From Cyathus striatus (Eukaryota > Basidiomycota > Agaricomycetes > Agaricales > Nidulariaceae), in NCBI GenBank assembly GCA_025738555.1, contig JAOVFP010000004.1, positions 4,154,001 through 4,218,000 on the forward strand: a stretch of DNA of 64,000 nt. The letters run 5' to 3'. Position 1 is the stretch's first letter. Each line of letters opens with the position of its first letter. Both the position numbers and the translations under genes were made by a program. Shown here in pieces: positions 1-10,100 of this stretch. A model generated the notes under the pieces. It saw only the letters and a list, made by a program, of their open reading frames with translations, was not told the DNA's origin and searched no databases.

Positions 1-555
1 ACTGCTGTGAAGCGCATATTTCACTATCTAAAAGGCATGTGAGAACTTAAATTAACTTACGGCGGACCGGACTCAGATTGGAGCAATGAATTAACAATTT
101 ACAGTGATGCTGATTGGGGTTCCAATTCCCACAGGAAATCAATTAGCGGGTATGTATTCTTATTAGGAGGAGGTGCCATTGCTTGGAGTGCAAAGAAACA
201 GTCAACAACCGCATTATCAACAGCTGAGACAGAATATACTGCTGCTGTTCACACGTCAAAACAAGTGCTGTGGTATCGCTCACTATTTTCAGAACTTGAA
301 GTCAAGCAACCAACACCATCTGTGATTTATTCTGACAACCAAGCTGCTATTGCGATTGCTCACAACCCTGAGTTTCATGCAAGAATGAAACATATCGACA
401 TCTCGTTACATTTCTTACGCGATCATGTAGAAGCTGGAACAGTTACACTCAAGTTTGTACCATCACGAGAGAATTTAGCGGATCTATTTACTAAAGGTCT
501 CTTGCGCCCGTTACACCAAGATCTTACTTATGGAATAGGTGTAATATCCAAGTAA
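1..555 (+). pseudogene. Ty1/copia pol, 3' end (RT tail and RNase H), broken
   Basis: The reading frame starting at base 1 encodes the end of a copia-type polyprotein: the RT-RNase H linker, the YSDADW RNase H start, the TALSTAETEY motif, the SDNQAAI motif, and the terminal ENLADLFTKGL signature typical of Ty1/copia elements. It is cut by the left window edge. An in-frame TGA at 40-42 sits where copia proteins usually have an arginine (KGxR), so this copy is inactive. The stop at 553-555 runs straight into a purine tract and an LTR. RNase H removes the RNA strand during reverse transcription. Confidence 0.9.
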
Positions 556-562
556 GGGGGAG
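553..562 (+). promoter_or_regulatory. Polypurine tract of the copia element
   Basis: TAAGGGGGAG lies directly between the pol stop codon and the TGTTGG that opens the 3' LTR. This is the position and composition expected of a plus-strand primer. Confidence 0.7.
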
Positions 563-766
563 TGTTGGAGTTAATACTTGAATATTACAGATGATACACG
601 AAGTCTGAAGAAAGTATTAGAACATTGTGGAAGTATGTAGAATAAGATATCATGAATATTATAGATGGTTCTAGTTACAAAATACATGTGCATAAAAGCT
701 GTAACAAATTACCTAGAATATCATCAGTTTATCCCCTCTTTTATTGTGCTACCTGCTATAGAATAT
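563..766 (+). repeat. Copia 3' LTR, start clear, end lost or interrupted
   Basis: The LTR begins TGTTGGAG just after the purine tract. No clear CA terminus or target duplication is visible. At about 767 the sequence passes into one arm of a long inverted repeat, so the LTR may be interrupted there. The right limit is therefore only a guess. Confidence 0.5.
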
Positions 767-1673
767 ATATTATGTCTCATGATATTTATCTCATGTTCTG
801 CTTTAGGCTGTTTGAAATTTGAACTTTAATTCAGTGAGACCTCCCAGGAGTCCCATAAGGTCTGGCATAAAACATATACAAATAACATAGCCACATGATG
901 GCCAACACACCAATTTTCATTCTGAGATTGAAATGCTTTATTCCAGGACATATGTGGGGTTGTCATCACATCGACACACAGCTATCTCATGCATGTTCTG
1001 TATGCTTACAGTCCTTTTGTTGATGAGATGTGGCTTATAATTACACATATATTCAATATTCTTCCATGTCTGCAGAAAATGAAAGTTGTGCAGGCAATTC
1101 TCAAGCTTGATCATGATGTCATTCAATAGCTGGAACAGGTAGAGTGGGCAAGATTTTTGACATTCTGAATGCCATTTCTTTTGCTGTTAAATTCACAGTA
1201 CCAATTTGCCACTCCTCTCAATTTAGAAAAAGATTCTTAATCTCTTCTCTAAGTTGATTTGAGCCCACATATGAATCCATTCCAGATTTACCAAGTCAGT
1301 GGCAGAAACAAGTGTCAGGACTGTATGATATTTGTATTTGCTTGAAGGTTCACCAACCCACCCTCAAACTGAGGGTTGGAGATAAAACAGCATAGATTTC
1401 AGTGAGGACAGCTTCATTCATGGCTACTGTAGATAAATGTGAAAGATTGTTCTATTGACAGGATCACCATTGTCAACACCCTTGGTCCCTTGATGCACAC
1501 CATCTGGAATGGAAAATTTAATCTCAGAAGCTGGCAGCTCTCATGGCAGTCAGCTTGACCCTTCTATTTGTATATGTTTTATGCCAGACCTTATAGGAGG
1601 TCTCACTGAATTAAAGTTCAAATTTTGAACAGCATAAAGCAGAACATGAGATAAATATCATGAGACATAATAT
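767..1673. repeat. Long inverted repeat (fold-back element), arms about 110 bp
   Basis: Bases about 767-883 recur as the reverse complement at 1567-1673 at roughly 90% identity. Shared blocks include TTATGTCTCATGATATTT, CTTTAATTCAGTGAGACCTC and AAGGTCTGGCATAAAACA. The left arm has about 10 extra bases in the middle. The spacer of roughly 680 bp has no convincing ORF. The shape suggests a non-autonomous fold-back or MITE-like DNA element. The target duplication is ambiguous because the edges are AT-rich. Confidence 0.7.
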
Positions 1674-1746
1674 TCCCCTTCAACTCAGAATAAGCACTGT
1701 GTACCACTCTAGTAGAGAGACCTCACATAAGGTCTGGGAAGGAGAC

Positions 1747-1895
1747 TGGGGAGCAAGCTCCCCCACAGACTCCAAACCAGTTGCTCTCCATACGTTCAAG
1801 TCAGCTAACACTGTTATATCCAAAGAAGTTGAACTTGAACATGCTATGAGTGACTGGCAAAACTTGTAAGGTTGGTCATGTGATTCCAGTTTCCC
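1747..1895 (-). repeat. Palindromic interspersed repeat, decayed copy
   Basis: The reverse complement of this segment matches 36409-36538. Most differences are CG in the other copy against TG or CA here. Both copies hold facing arms that start CCAGTTG and end CAACTGG. This copy also carries GGGGAGC-AA-GCTCCCC at its edge. Short ORFs in it look incidental. Confidence 0.75.
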
Positions 1896-2115
1896 ATGGG
1901 CACTCAATTGCCTTCTGCTTCGCTTGTTGCTTACACTTGGTGCAGTACAATGCAGCATGTACACCATGCACTGATAATTCTGCAAGCCAAGTACCCTTCA
2001 ACATGCAAAATTGTTTATATATATGCCCAATACTATCAAATACTTAATCAATGGACTGGTAGTGAAATAATTAAGATAAGTTATATCATATTTACAATAC
2101 TATAGGAAGAAGCCA
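1896..2115. other. Short unassigned spacer
   Basis: AT-rich sequence between the palindromic repeat and the 8-bp duplication of the hAT-like element at 2116. No gene or repeat boundary was recognised. Confidence 0.5.
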
Positions 2116-2205
2116 GAAGAAGTTAGGCAATGGCACAGGTATGCCATACCCACACAGGTCATGGGTATGGGTACTGGCAGGTACAGGTCTGGGTCAGGCC
2201 TTGAA

Positions 2206-2594
2206 TGTTAGGATTTCATATCTTATCTTATCTAATCTGTATAACTTATCTTATCACAGTCACCTGACATATATCACATGACATACAATGCAGACACCAT
2301 GCATATCAACATGCATCATTCATCAAGACTATGGGCACAGTCCACAGTTCGGCCATGCTTGTTACATATGTAGTACATGAGTTTGCACAGTAGAAGCACA
2401 GTAAACATGCATTATAGTGTAGGTTAGATTACATGCAGTTTCCTCATGGACTTTCATTATAAATACAGTCATTTTAGTTAAACATTCCTTATTCTTGTGC
2501 TAGTTTATTCCAGACAAGCAATAAGATTCACTTTTCTTTCTTTATTCTTCGTGTTTGAGTTCGACTTCGAGTTTTTGCTTGTCTGTTGCTAACA
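2206..2594 (+). repeat. Element A 5' LTR (389 bp)
   Basis: Begins TGTTAGG and ends CTAACA. A TATAAAT box at 2458-2464 lies 33 bp upstream of ATTCTTGTGCT at 2491-2501, the predicted transcript start (start of R). Confidence 0.95.
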
Positions 2595-2596
2595 AA

Positions 2597-2607
2597 AGCA
2601 CAAGAAT
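2597..2607 (+). promoter_or_regulatory. Element A primer-binding site (self-priming type)
   Basis: AGCACAAGAAT begins two bases after the LTR. It is the exact complement of ATTCTTGTGCT at the predicted RNA 5' end. This is the arrangement used by Tf1/sushi elements, which prime from their own transcript rather than a tRNA. Confidence 0.8.
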
Positions 2608-3085
2608 CTACCTCGTTTCTCGACCTCGAACTCTCTCCCGCCGACCCCTGGCACACTTTTCCCTTTACCTCGCTCCCTGTTCTTCAGACCTTTGGATCCT
2701 TAGACATACACCCTGTTCGATAGACTTGTTCATTGTGCTTGGATGCACGAGAGGATAGAGTAATGTTGAGCCCGACTCTTCCGAATTACCAAACATCTTA
2801 GGCCCTCTGCCTTGAGTTTGGCACGGCACCAGTGACTGGGGAGGCTACCATGTGTTGCCCCAGCTGGTTCTATCTGCAAATTGGTGTGTGTGAGACTTAG
2901 GACATCTCGCCAGTCTCCGAGCCCCTTCAAAAGCACCTGTTACCTAATCTTTCATTCTGGCACCTGTCACCTGTTCCCAAACCCTCCGTACTCTCTGTAA
3001 CCGATCCTATCACATCCCTTCATTCTCCACACCAATCTACACCTCTCGATCTCACCCTACCCCTTACACTTGTAATCTGAGAGCC

Positions 3086-3379
3086 ATGTCGGTGGACTCC
3101 GATGACTCAGACTTTGATCCCAACACATACCTTTCACTCCATCAAATCCCCGATTACATTCCACCTCCCCCTCACCCCGAAATCCCCATTCCCTGTATCC
3201 TTACCATCATTACTGAACCAGGACACGACAACGGATTAAGATTCAGTACTCCTACCCAATACATATCTCCATTTGAACAAGACTTCTATTCTCCATTAGG
3301 ATATGAAACCCTTCTTAACACTATTCACAATGACGATAGAGAACTTCCTACTCCTACCTATCCCAATTCTGAATCATAA
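3086..3379 (+). CDS. Element A ORF1, small acidic protein of unknown function
   Basis: 97 residues starting at ATG 3086. It is closely related to ORF1 of elements B and C: the N-terminal SDDSDFDP acidic patch, NTYLSLHQIP, a proline-rich stretch, an ITEPGHD segment, YISPFE and GYETLLNT are conserved. No known domain was recognised. It precedes gag and ends with TAA three bases before the gag ATG at 3382, whereas in B and C the two overlap as TAATG. The start was chosen because the same ATG is present in C. Upstream sequence related to the longer B reading frame is degraded here. Open from start to stop, unlike gag and pol in the same element, though short enough for this to be chance. Confidence 0.65.
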   Translation: MSVDSDDSDFDPNTYLSLHQIPDYIPPPPHPEIPIPCILTIITEPGHDNGLRFSTPTQYISPFEQDFYSPLGYETLLNTIHNDDRELPTPTYPNSES

Positions 3380-3381
3380 AC

Positions 3382-4734
3382 ATGGATACACCAGGAAACC
3401 CATGGAACCAGGTACTGGTACCTGGAGCCGCTTATATTAATAACCCCAGAACACATCATACTACTCTGACAATTCACATGGAAGCTCCTACCCCACAAGG
3501 ATCTCCTTCACCCCTCATGTTACCAGTAAATTTCAGGCAACTCCCTCCTAATACCCCCAACCAACCACCACCGCCCCCTCCACCTAATCCTCCGACCTCA
3601 GCTGAGCAAGGAGGTTGGGTACACATGATCGCAGATGCCATTAGATTTGTCGGTAGAGGAATTTTCGGATTACATGCCCCTGTAATTGAAACTGCCGAAG
3701 CCACGTCTATGATGGCAAGAAGGCAACATGACGCAGTCACAGATAAGGCTCTCAAAATAGAAAAGCCTGAGAAATACACAGGAGACCATAAACATGCGAG
3801 AGCTTGGATGAGATCACTGGAGTCCCACTTCACTGGATCTCGTGTTAATCCCCTCGAGCATGAGATGAAGATAAGATTCATGTTGAGTCTTATAGACAGA
3901 TCAAAGAATCAAACAGCAGCTAGCTGGGTTGATCGAATCATGGTGATTATGGAACAAACCCCTGGAACCAAATATGAACAAATCAAAGAGGACTTTTTAC
4001 ACTTTTTCGGAGTATATTCAGAAATTCAGGATGCTCAAGATGAACTTGACAACTTATACATGGGATGCTGGACAGTTGAAGAATTCACAGTCAGATTTTT
4101 GACCATTGCTGGATGAACAGGATATAACGACGCTGCAATCATCAGGAAATATAAAGACAAACTTGACCCCCGACTACTCGAGATGATTGTTATGTGAGGA
4201 ACCCCGGACACACTTCAGAAATGGTATGACACAGCACAGGAAATTGATCAAGAACGTTGAAATATTTTTAGAAATAAAAACCCATGACAAGGACAACAAT
4301 TCAATTCCGGTCAGAACCAGAACTTTGGACAATGACAAGGCGTGCAGAATACCCAACAGGGCAGACCATGACCAAATCAATTCCAACCTCAGAACCAAGG
4401 ATCTCGCTTCCCCCAGAACCCTGCACCTCCCCCTAATTGAGCCAACCTTACGGTATCACAAGGAGGAGACCACATGGACATTGACACCCTGAAATGCGAA
4501 GGATGTTGTTTTTATTGCAAGGAAAAAGGACATATGGCTAACGCATGCCCTAAAAAGCAAAGCAGAGGCCCTTATGTACAACGTAACGTAAATATGGACA
4601 CTCAATATGTAAACAACACTATACTGGTAGCATCCACTAGTAATATTGTAGAATTACCTGATGTAATGAAATTATCTGAAGAACAACGTGCTTTACTAAT
4701 GGCTCAATTGGGTTTTCCCCAAGGCCAGCAGTGA
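3382..4734 (+). pseudogene. Element A gag, seven in-frame TGA stops
   Basis: One frame of 451 codons encodes a Ty3/gypsy Gag: a proline-rich N-terminal region, a capsid-like core (EKYTGDHKHARAWMRSLE onward) and a C-terminal CCHC zinc knuckle (CFYCKEKGHMANAC near 4505). Stops at 4114, 4195, 4258, 4285, 4333, 4369 and 4438 are all TGA, several at places where the relatives keep arginine. The N-terminal two thirds is not recognisably related to the Gag of B and C, while the knuckle and tail are nearly identical. Gag forms the particle that packages element RNA. Confidence 0.85.
4710..4716 (+). promoter_or_regulatory. Putative -1 ribosomal frameshift heptamer, element A
   Basis: GGGTTTT fits X-XXY-YYZ in the gag frame (G GGT TTT). 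It lies 15 bases before the gag stop, and slipping back one base enters the pol frame, which is open there. B and C carry the same sequence. Inferred, not demonstrated. Confidence 0.45.
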
Positions 4735-4886
4735 GCGCGAACTCGCCAGCCTCTATCTATGTAGCTTCTTCTGTAACTGTACCTACTTTAGATCTGGAAT
4801 CTGAATTTGTATCGTTCAAGAAAAAGATATCACAGTGCACCTTCCCTGATCAAGAAGTAAAACCAGGAAACATATATTGGGTCGCA
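4735..4886 (+). pseudogene. Element A pol, part 1 (N-terminal linker)
   Basis: The -1 frame reads SANSPAS through GNIYWVA, matching the starts of B and C pol. It is broken at 4887 by the hAT-1 insertion and resumes at 6182. Confidence 0.8.
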
Positions 4887-6173
4887 TAGTGGTGTCGGCG
4901 TTCGGTTGCAAACCATGGTTCGAACGTGAACCAATACAGAACCGGACTTACATTCGGTTTTAAGTTCGGTCACGTGCGTTGAACTGAACCTCATGTCCAG
5001 TTCTTGGTTCTTTGAGATGCTGTTTTTTGCCGAACCTATTCAAACCCATTCAAACCCATTCAAACCTATAAATTTATTGTAGAAAAAAAGGAAATATTTG
5101 TATGATTCAGATAATAATATAATGCAAAAGTAGTACTTCCAGCATGTGCAGTAGACCTGGAATACATCGGCACTGCCACAAGATTAGTCAGTGATGTAGA
5201 TCAATACCATTAAAGGCTCAATCAATAGAACTAAGTAAGAACCAAAAGCCGCAAGCCCCGCAACCACACACTCCAAGCACCATGGAATTTATTTCTCATT
5301 GTCTTGATGCTTGTAGCGTGTTTTGGTAACTCCAAGGCATCTCTTTTTCTCTTCTGTCAAGACTCTCAGCTCTATAACCCTCTGTTTGAACTTTGTGCAA
5401 GCTGTGCACTCCCGCTCCACTCTGCTTGAAAATGAAAGCTCAGAATCTGGAATCTGGAACTTGGAAATGATAGAATGATGGAAACAGAACAACAAACTTT
5501 TATGAAATGGCATAGCACTCGAGAGTGAAGGAACAAGTATTAAGTATGCAATGGCACACCTGATCTTCTAACCATGCAATTTAACTGCACCAGCGTGCAG
5601 TATGGTCTGCATGAAACCTTGGGACTTGAGAACTTTAAAATACACACCACTCTGTGCTCTACTTGAAGCCTTGGGACTTGGAACTCAGTGTCAGGACAAT
5701 GGAACTACAATATCAAGCTTAAGACTTTAAACTTGGCAATCAGGAATGACGGAATCTACGCCAATTCTTGGTCCCTTGGATAGGCATTACTTAACGGGTC
5801 AGAATATGGAACAGAATAGACATCTTGGAGTGTGCAATAGCCTTGATAGTATATTTATGAAGCTAAGTAATGCCACTCAATTATTTTTACAGCTTTAAGG
5901 TGAACTCACTGACTCATTCTAGAGAAATTATTGTATAAATATGCACCATTTTCAATGATCTATGCTATGGAGATGAAATCAAAGTGGGAAAAAAATCTAG
6001 GAGGTCCAGTTCGGCATTCGAACTTGTTTTGAACCTGAACTGGACCTCAATGAACCTGAACCTCAGGTCCAGTTCAAGGTTCAGCAAAAATGCCCAAACC
6101 AGACCTGAGGTTAGGTTCAAGGTTCAGAAAAAAAGGTGTCTGAACCGGACGGAACCAGACCGCAACACCACTA
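4887..6173. mobile_element. hAT-like non-autonomous transposon hAT-1 in element A pol
   Basis: 1,287 bp with terminal inverted repeats TAGTGGTGT/ACACCACTA and the 8-bp duplication GGGTCGCA at 4879-4886 and 6174-6181. Cutting it out with one duplication rejoins the pol frame (WVA to RLK). Both ends are rich in GGTTCAG/CTGAACC-type words, plausible transposase-binding repeats. No transposase-like ORF is visible; the ORFs on either strand are short and unrelated to known families. Confidence 0.9.
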
Positions 6174-6181
6174 GGGTCGCA

Positions 6182-6521
6182 TGAAGATTAAAAGACCAAA
6201 CACCAGAACTTGCCTTGGCTTTGCTTAGTATTTGGACACATTCGAAACGGAAACTTGAAGTAACTCCGAAAACAATTAATGAACTGAATGATCTTTCTGA
6301 TCAGGATGTAATTCAAGCATTAACGGAATTAAAAGGACCCAAAAAGTTCATTCAAGGATCTAAAGGAAATCAGATGGATCTCGATCTAATGATTACTACT
6401 TTAGATACTCAACGAACTTATGGATTAAAAGCATTACTTGATAGTGGAAGTACCGGAACATGTATTGATCGAAAGTTTGTAGAAAACAATTGTATCACAA
6501 CAAAGAAACTACCATGACCTA
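6182..6521 (+). pseudogene. Element A pol, part 2 (aspartic protease)
   Basis: Continues pol after hAT-1 with an LALLSIWTHSKR segment and the retroviral-type aspartic protease centre ALLDSGSTGTCID. Begins with a TGA (6182-6184) at the codon read as arginine in B, and has another TGA at 6515-6517. Interrupted at 6522 by element B. Confidence 0.85.
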
Positions 6522-6894
6522 TGTTAGCGACAGACGAGCAAAATACTCGAAGCCGAACTTAAACACTTGAACGTGAGAGAGAAGTGAGTCTTATTGCTAA
6601 TCTGGAATAAACTAGCACAAGAATAACGAACTACTAACTAGAAAGACCGTATTTATAGAAAAGAACCATGAAGTAATCGCATGTACTTTAGCCTACACTA
6701 CAACACATGTTACTGTGCTTCTACATTAAGAACTCATGTAATACGTATGGCTGAACTGCGTAACTGTGCCCACAGTTGTGATGAGTAACATATGTTGATA
6801 TGCATGGTGTCCGCATTGTAGGTCATGTGACTATCACATGACATAGATAAGATATGATTAGATAAGAGATTAGATAAATGACGAAATCCTAACA
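6522..6894 (-). repeat. Element B 3' LTR
   Basis: 373 bp, TG to CA on its own strand, nearly identical to 12984-13356. Confidence 0.95.
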
Positions 6895-6911
6895 TTACCC
6901 CCCCTTTAAGA
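6895..6911 (-). promoter_or_regulatory. Element B polypurine tract
   Basis: On the minus strand it reads CTTAAAGGGGGGGTAA directly before the LTR. A six-pair hairpin (6912-6927, GTCGTG/CACGAC) sits immediately upstream and overlaps the stop of the small membrane ORF. Confidence 0.75.
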
Positions 6912-6920
6912 GTCGTGTCT

Positions 6921-7073
6921 TCACGACATTTCAATGGATTCTTCTGTTCGTGGAGGTCGTTCTTGAATTCGAAGTATAATACGAGGAATATAGTGACCGA
7001 GTATAAAAACGGCCATGCAAAGAATGAAGATTACAATGACGTAGATCAAAAGAGTGATGTTGTTAGAGAGCAT
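6921..7073 (-). CDS. Element B small single-span membrane protein, env position
   Basis: 50 codons between pol and the 3' LTR. After a short polar start (MLSNN) comes one strongly hydrophobic helix (LLIYVIVIFILCMAVFIL), then a basic, then acidic, tail ending EMS. The element C copy encodes nearly the same peptide, and A has a shorter diverged counterpart in the same place. No homologue is recognised. An accessory or env-like role is inference. Too short for routine ORF calling. The start is the only ATG ahead of the helix. Confidence 0.55.
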   Translation of the reverse strand: MLSNNITLLIYVIVIFILCMAVFILGHYIPRIILRIQERPPRTEESIEMS

Positions 7074-7110
7074 TTTTGAATAATTATCAAGTCGAATTGT
7101 TTAGTTGTAT

Positions 7111-10100
7111 TTATACATTAGGACATTCCGGATTTTCCTGATGGAACTTATTTAATAGACTTTTTGTTCCGGATAATGACGTAATCGGTTCCCATGTGCA
7201 ATGATCATAGGAGTAACCTTTCCATTTAATTTTGTATAAAACTTTCTTCCGGTTTATTTTCCATGCAAGTATCGCTTCTACTTCGTATTGTTCCTGATCG
7301 TCTATCATAACAGTAGGTGGTGGTTTCGGTTTCTGTTGTGATTTGTATTGTGCCGGAATATGTTTCGTAAGTAGTTGCGTGTTATACATGGGATGTTTTC
7401 GGTTCCAAGTTTTCAGTAATTGGATTTCGTAAGAGGCTAGACCAACCTTCTTTATTACTTTGAAGGGTCCGTATCTTTTATCATCTAATTTTGCAACCGG
7501 TCTATCGGATTTAATATTAATTCCTTCTACATAAACGAGATCGCCAGGTTTGTATTCAGGTGACTCTTTTCGATTTCTGTCATATCCACGTTTCATGGCT
7601 TTGTTGGATAAGGTAAGAGCTGCCCTTGCGTTTTCTCGAGCTTTTGTTATCGTGGAAATGAATTCATCGACTCCAATAGTTCTAGATGTTCCGTTTGGTC
7701 TTATTCCACCGTAAGGGTGATGTCCGTACATTAAATAAAACGGCGTATATCCTGTTGCTCGATGTACTGTATCGTTATAATTAAATTCTGTTACTGTTAT
7801 TCTATCAGCCCAATCGTCTTGATCATAGTTTATGTAAATTCTGAGATATTGTTCTATCTCTTGATTTACACGTTCTACTTGTCCATTCGTTTGTGGTTGA
7901 TATGCAGTTGATAAATTCATTTTGACACCTAATCGTTTTGTAAATTCTTTAGTGAAGTGAGATGCGAATTGTGATCCTTGATCACTAATGATACGTTGAG
8001 GCATTCCAAAGTTTTTAAATACTTTTTCTAAATATAATTCGGCGACTCCTGGACTATCAATTTCTTTATTACATGGAATAAATGCTGCCATTTTGGTGAA
8101 TCGATCAACTACTACCATCAGGAAATCAAATCCTTTGGAATACGGAAGTGGTCCAATAAAATCGATTGATATAGTATGCCATGGTCCTTCAGGAATACTA
8201 TTAGGATTTAGTAATCCGATCGGTTTAGATCAATGAATGTTCGTCCTTTGACATGCTTCACATCCCGAGACATATTTCTTTATGTCTGCCATTATTCGAG
8301 GCCACCAATAATCTCTTGTGATTAATTCCATTGTTTTGTATTCACCATGGTGTCCCGATATAGCTGAATCATGATATAATCTAATTATACGTTCTCTTAG
8401 TTTTGCATTTTTTGGAACATAAATTTGATTTTTCCATGTAATTATGCCTTCAAATGATTCGTCCCAGTCTTTTGATTTAAGGTCAAGCATTTTAATTACT
8501 TCCTTATCTCGATTTTTTCTGGATTTTCGAATCTGTTCTATTATATCTTCATCTTCACCGTGAACTTCATATGTTTGTCTAAAATGTTCTGGTTTAAGAA
8601 GTATAATATCTTCATTATCGTGTTCGCCTTGTTCATGTCCAGCTCATCGAGATAATAGATCTGCTTTAGTCATTTGACTTCCCGGTTTATGATGTAACGT
8701 GTAATGAAATTCCGATAGTTCTGTATACCATCTTGCTTGTCGTCAATTTAATTTTTGGGGTTTTTTGAAATATTGGAGATTTTTATGATCTGTCCAAATT
8801 TCAAATATTTGTCTGGCTCCCAAAAGATATTGTCTCCACGTATCTAATGCTCTCATTATTGCGAGCATTTCCTTATCATAGATTTCGTAATTTCTTTCTG
8901 TTGGACTTAAAGCGTGTGATAAAAATGCTATTGGTCTCCATTTTCCATCTGTTTGTTCCTGGGACAGAATAGCTCCATTGGCAAAATCTGAGGAATCTGC
9001 TTCAACACGATATTTCCCATTGTCATTTGGCATTGCTAGAATAGGTGCCGATACGATTTTATCTTTTAGTTTTGAAAATGCTAGTGCCTGATTGAGTTCC
9101 CATTTCCATTCATTTTTTCCAGTTAATTCATGAAGGGGTTTTGCTATTTTCGCAAATCCTTGAATGAATCTTCTGTAAAAATTTATGAATCCAAGGAATT
9201 GTTGAAGTTCACGTTTGTTATTAGGTACTGGCCAATCGACCACTGCTCTTACTTTTTCGGAATCCATTCGTACAGAATTCTTTGAAATAATAAGTCCTAA
9301 ATATTCGACTTCAGCTTTTTCGAAGAAACATTTTTCTGGTTTAAGATATAATTCGTGTTGTTCCAGTTTTCTAAGAACTCTCTTAACCATTTTTCTGTGT
9401 TCTTCTAATGTTTCTGTGAATATTAGAATGTCATCCATATAAACGATTACTGTTCCTTCATTGATTTCTGTTCTGAATATATCATTCATCATAGTTTGGA
9501 AAGTTGCTGGAGAATTTGTAAGTCCAAAAAACATGACCAGGGGTTCGAATAGTCCTCGATTAGTCCTAAATGCAGCATATTGTTCGTCTCTTTCTTTGAT
9601 TCGAACATTATTATACCCCCATCTAATATCTAACTTGGTAAAGTATCGTGCCTTTTTCAATTTATCTACTAATTCTTGAATTAACGGTAATGGATATCTA
9701 TTTTTAACCATCATTTCATTTAGTTTTCGATAATCTTGAATTGGTCTTAGAGATCCATCTTTCTTTTTGATGAAAAAGAATGGTGATGCCCAAGGTGATT
9801 TCGAAGGTCTGATGCGTCCTGAATTTAGATTTTCATCGAGAAATTCATCTAACTGTTTTTGTTCATCTAAACTTAATGGATAGATTTTACAGTCAAATGA
9901 TGTAGCTCCTGGGAGTAATTCAATGGCATGGTCCCATGGTCGTCGAGGAGGAAGTTTGTCAAATGATTCTTTCGCGAATACCCTTTCAAATTCATGGTAA
10001 TACATTGGAACGGTTTCCTTCCAATGTTTCTTCGGTTTTTGCTGATTTTGTGCTTCAGCAATTTTCGAAGCCGTAGTTTGAAATGCTCTTAATTCTATTT

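Noticed and set aside
1740..1780. Helitron terminus suggested by the GC-rich hairpin
   Set aside because: No CTRR end at the right distance and no TC start found.
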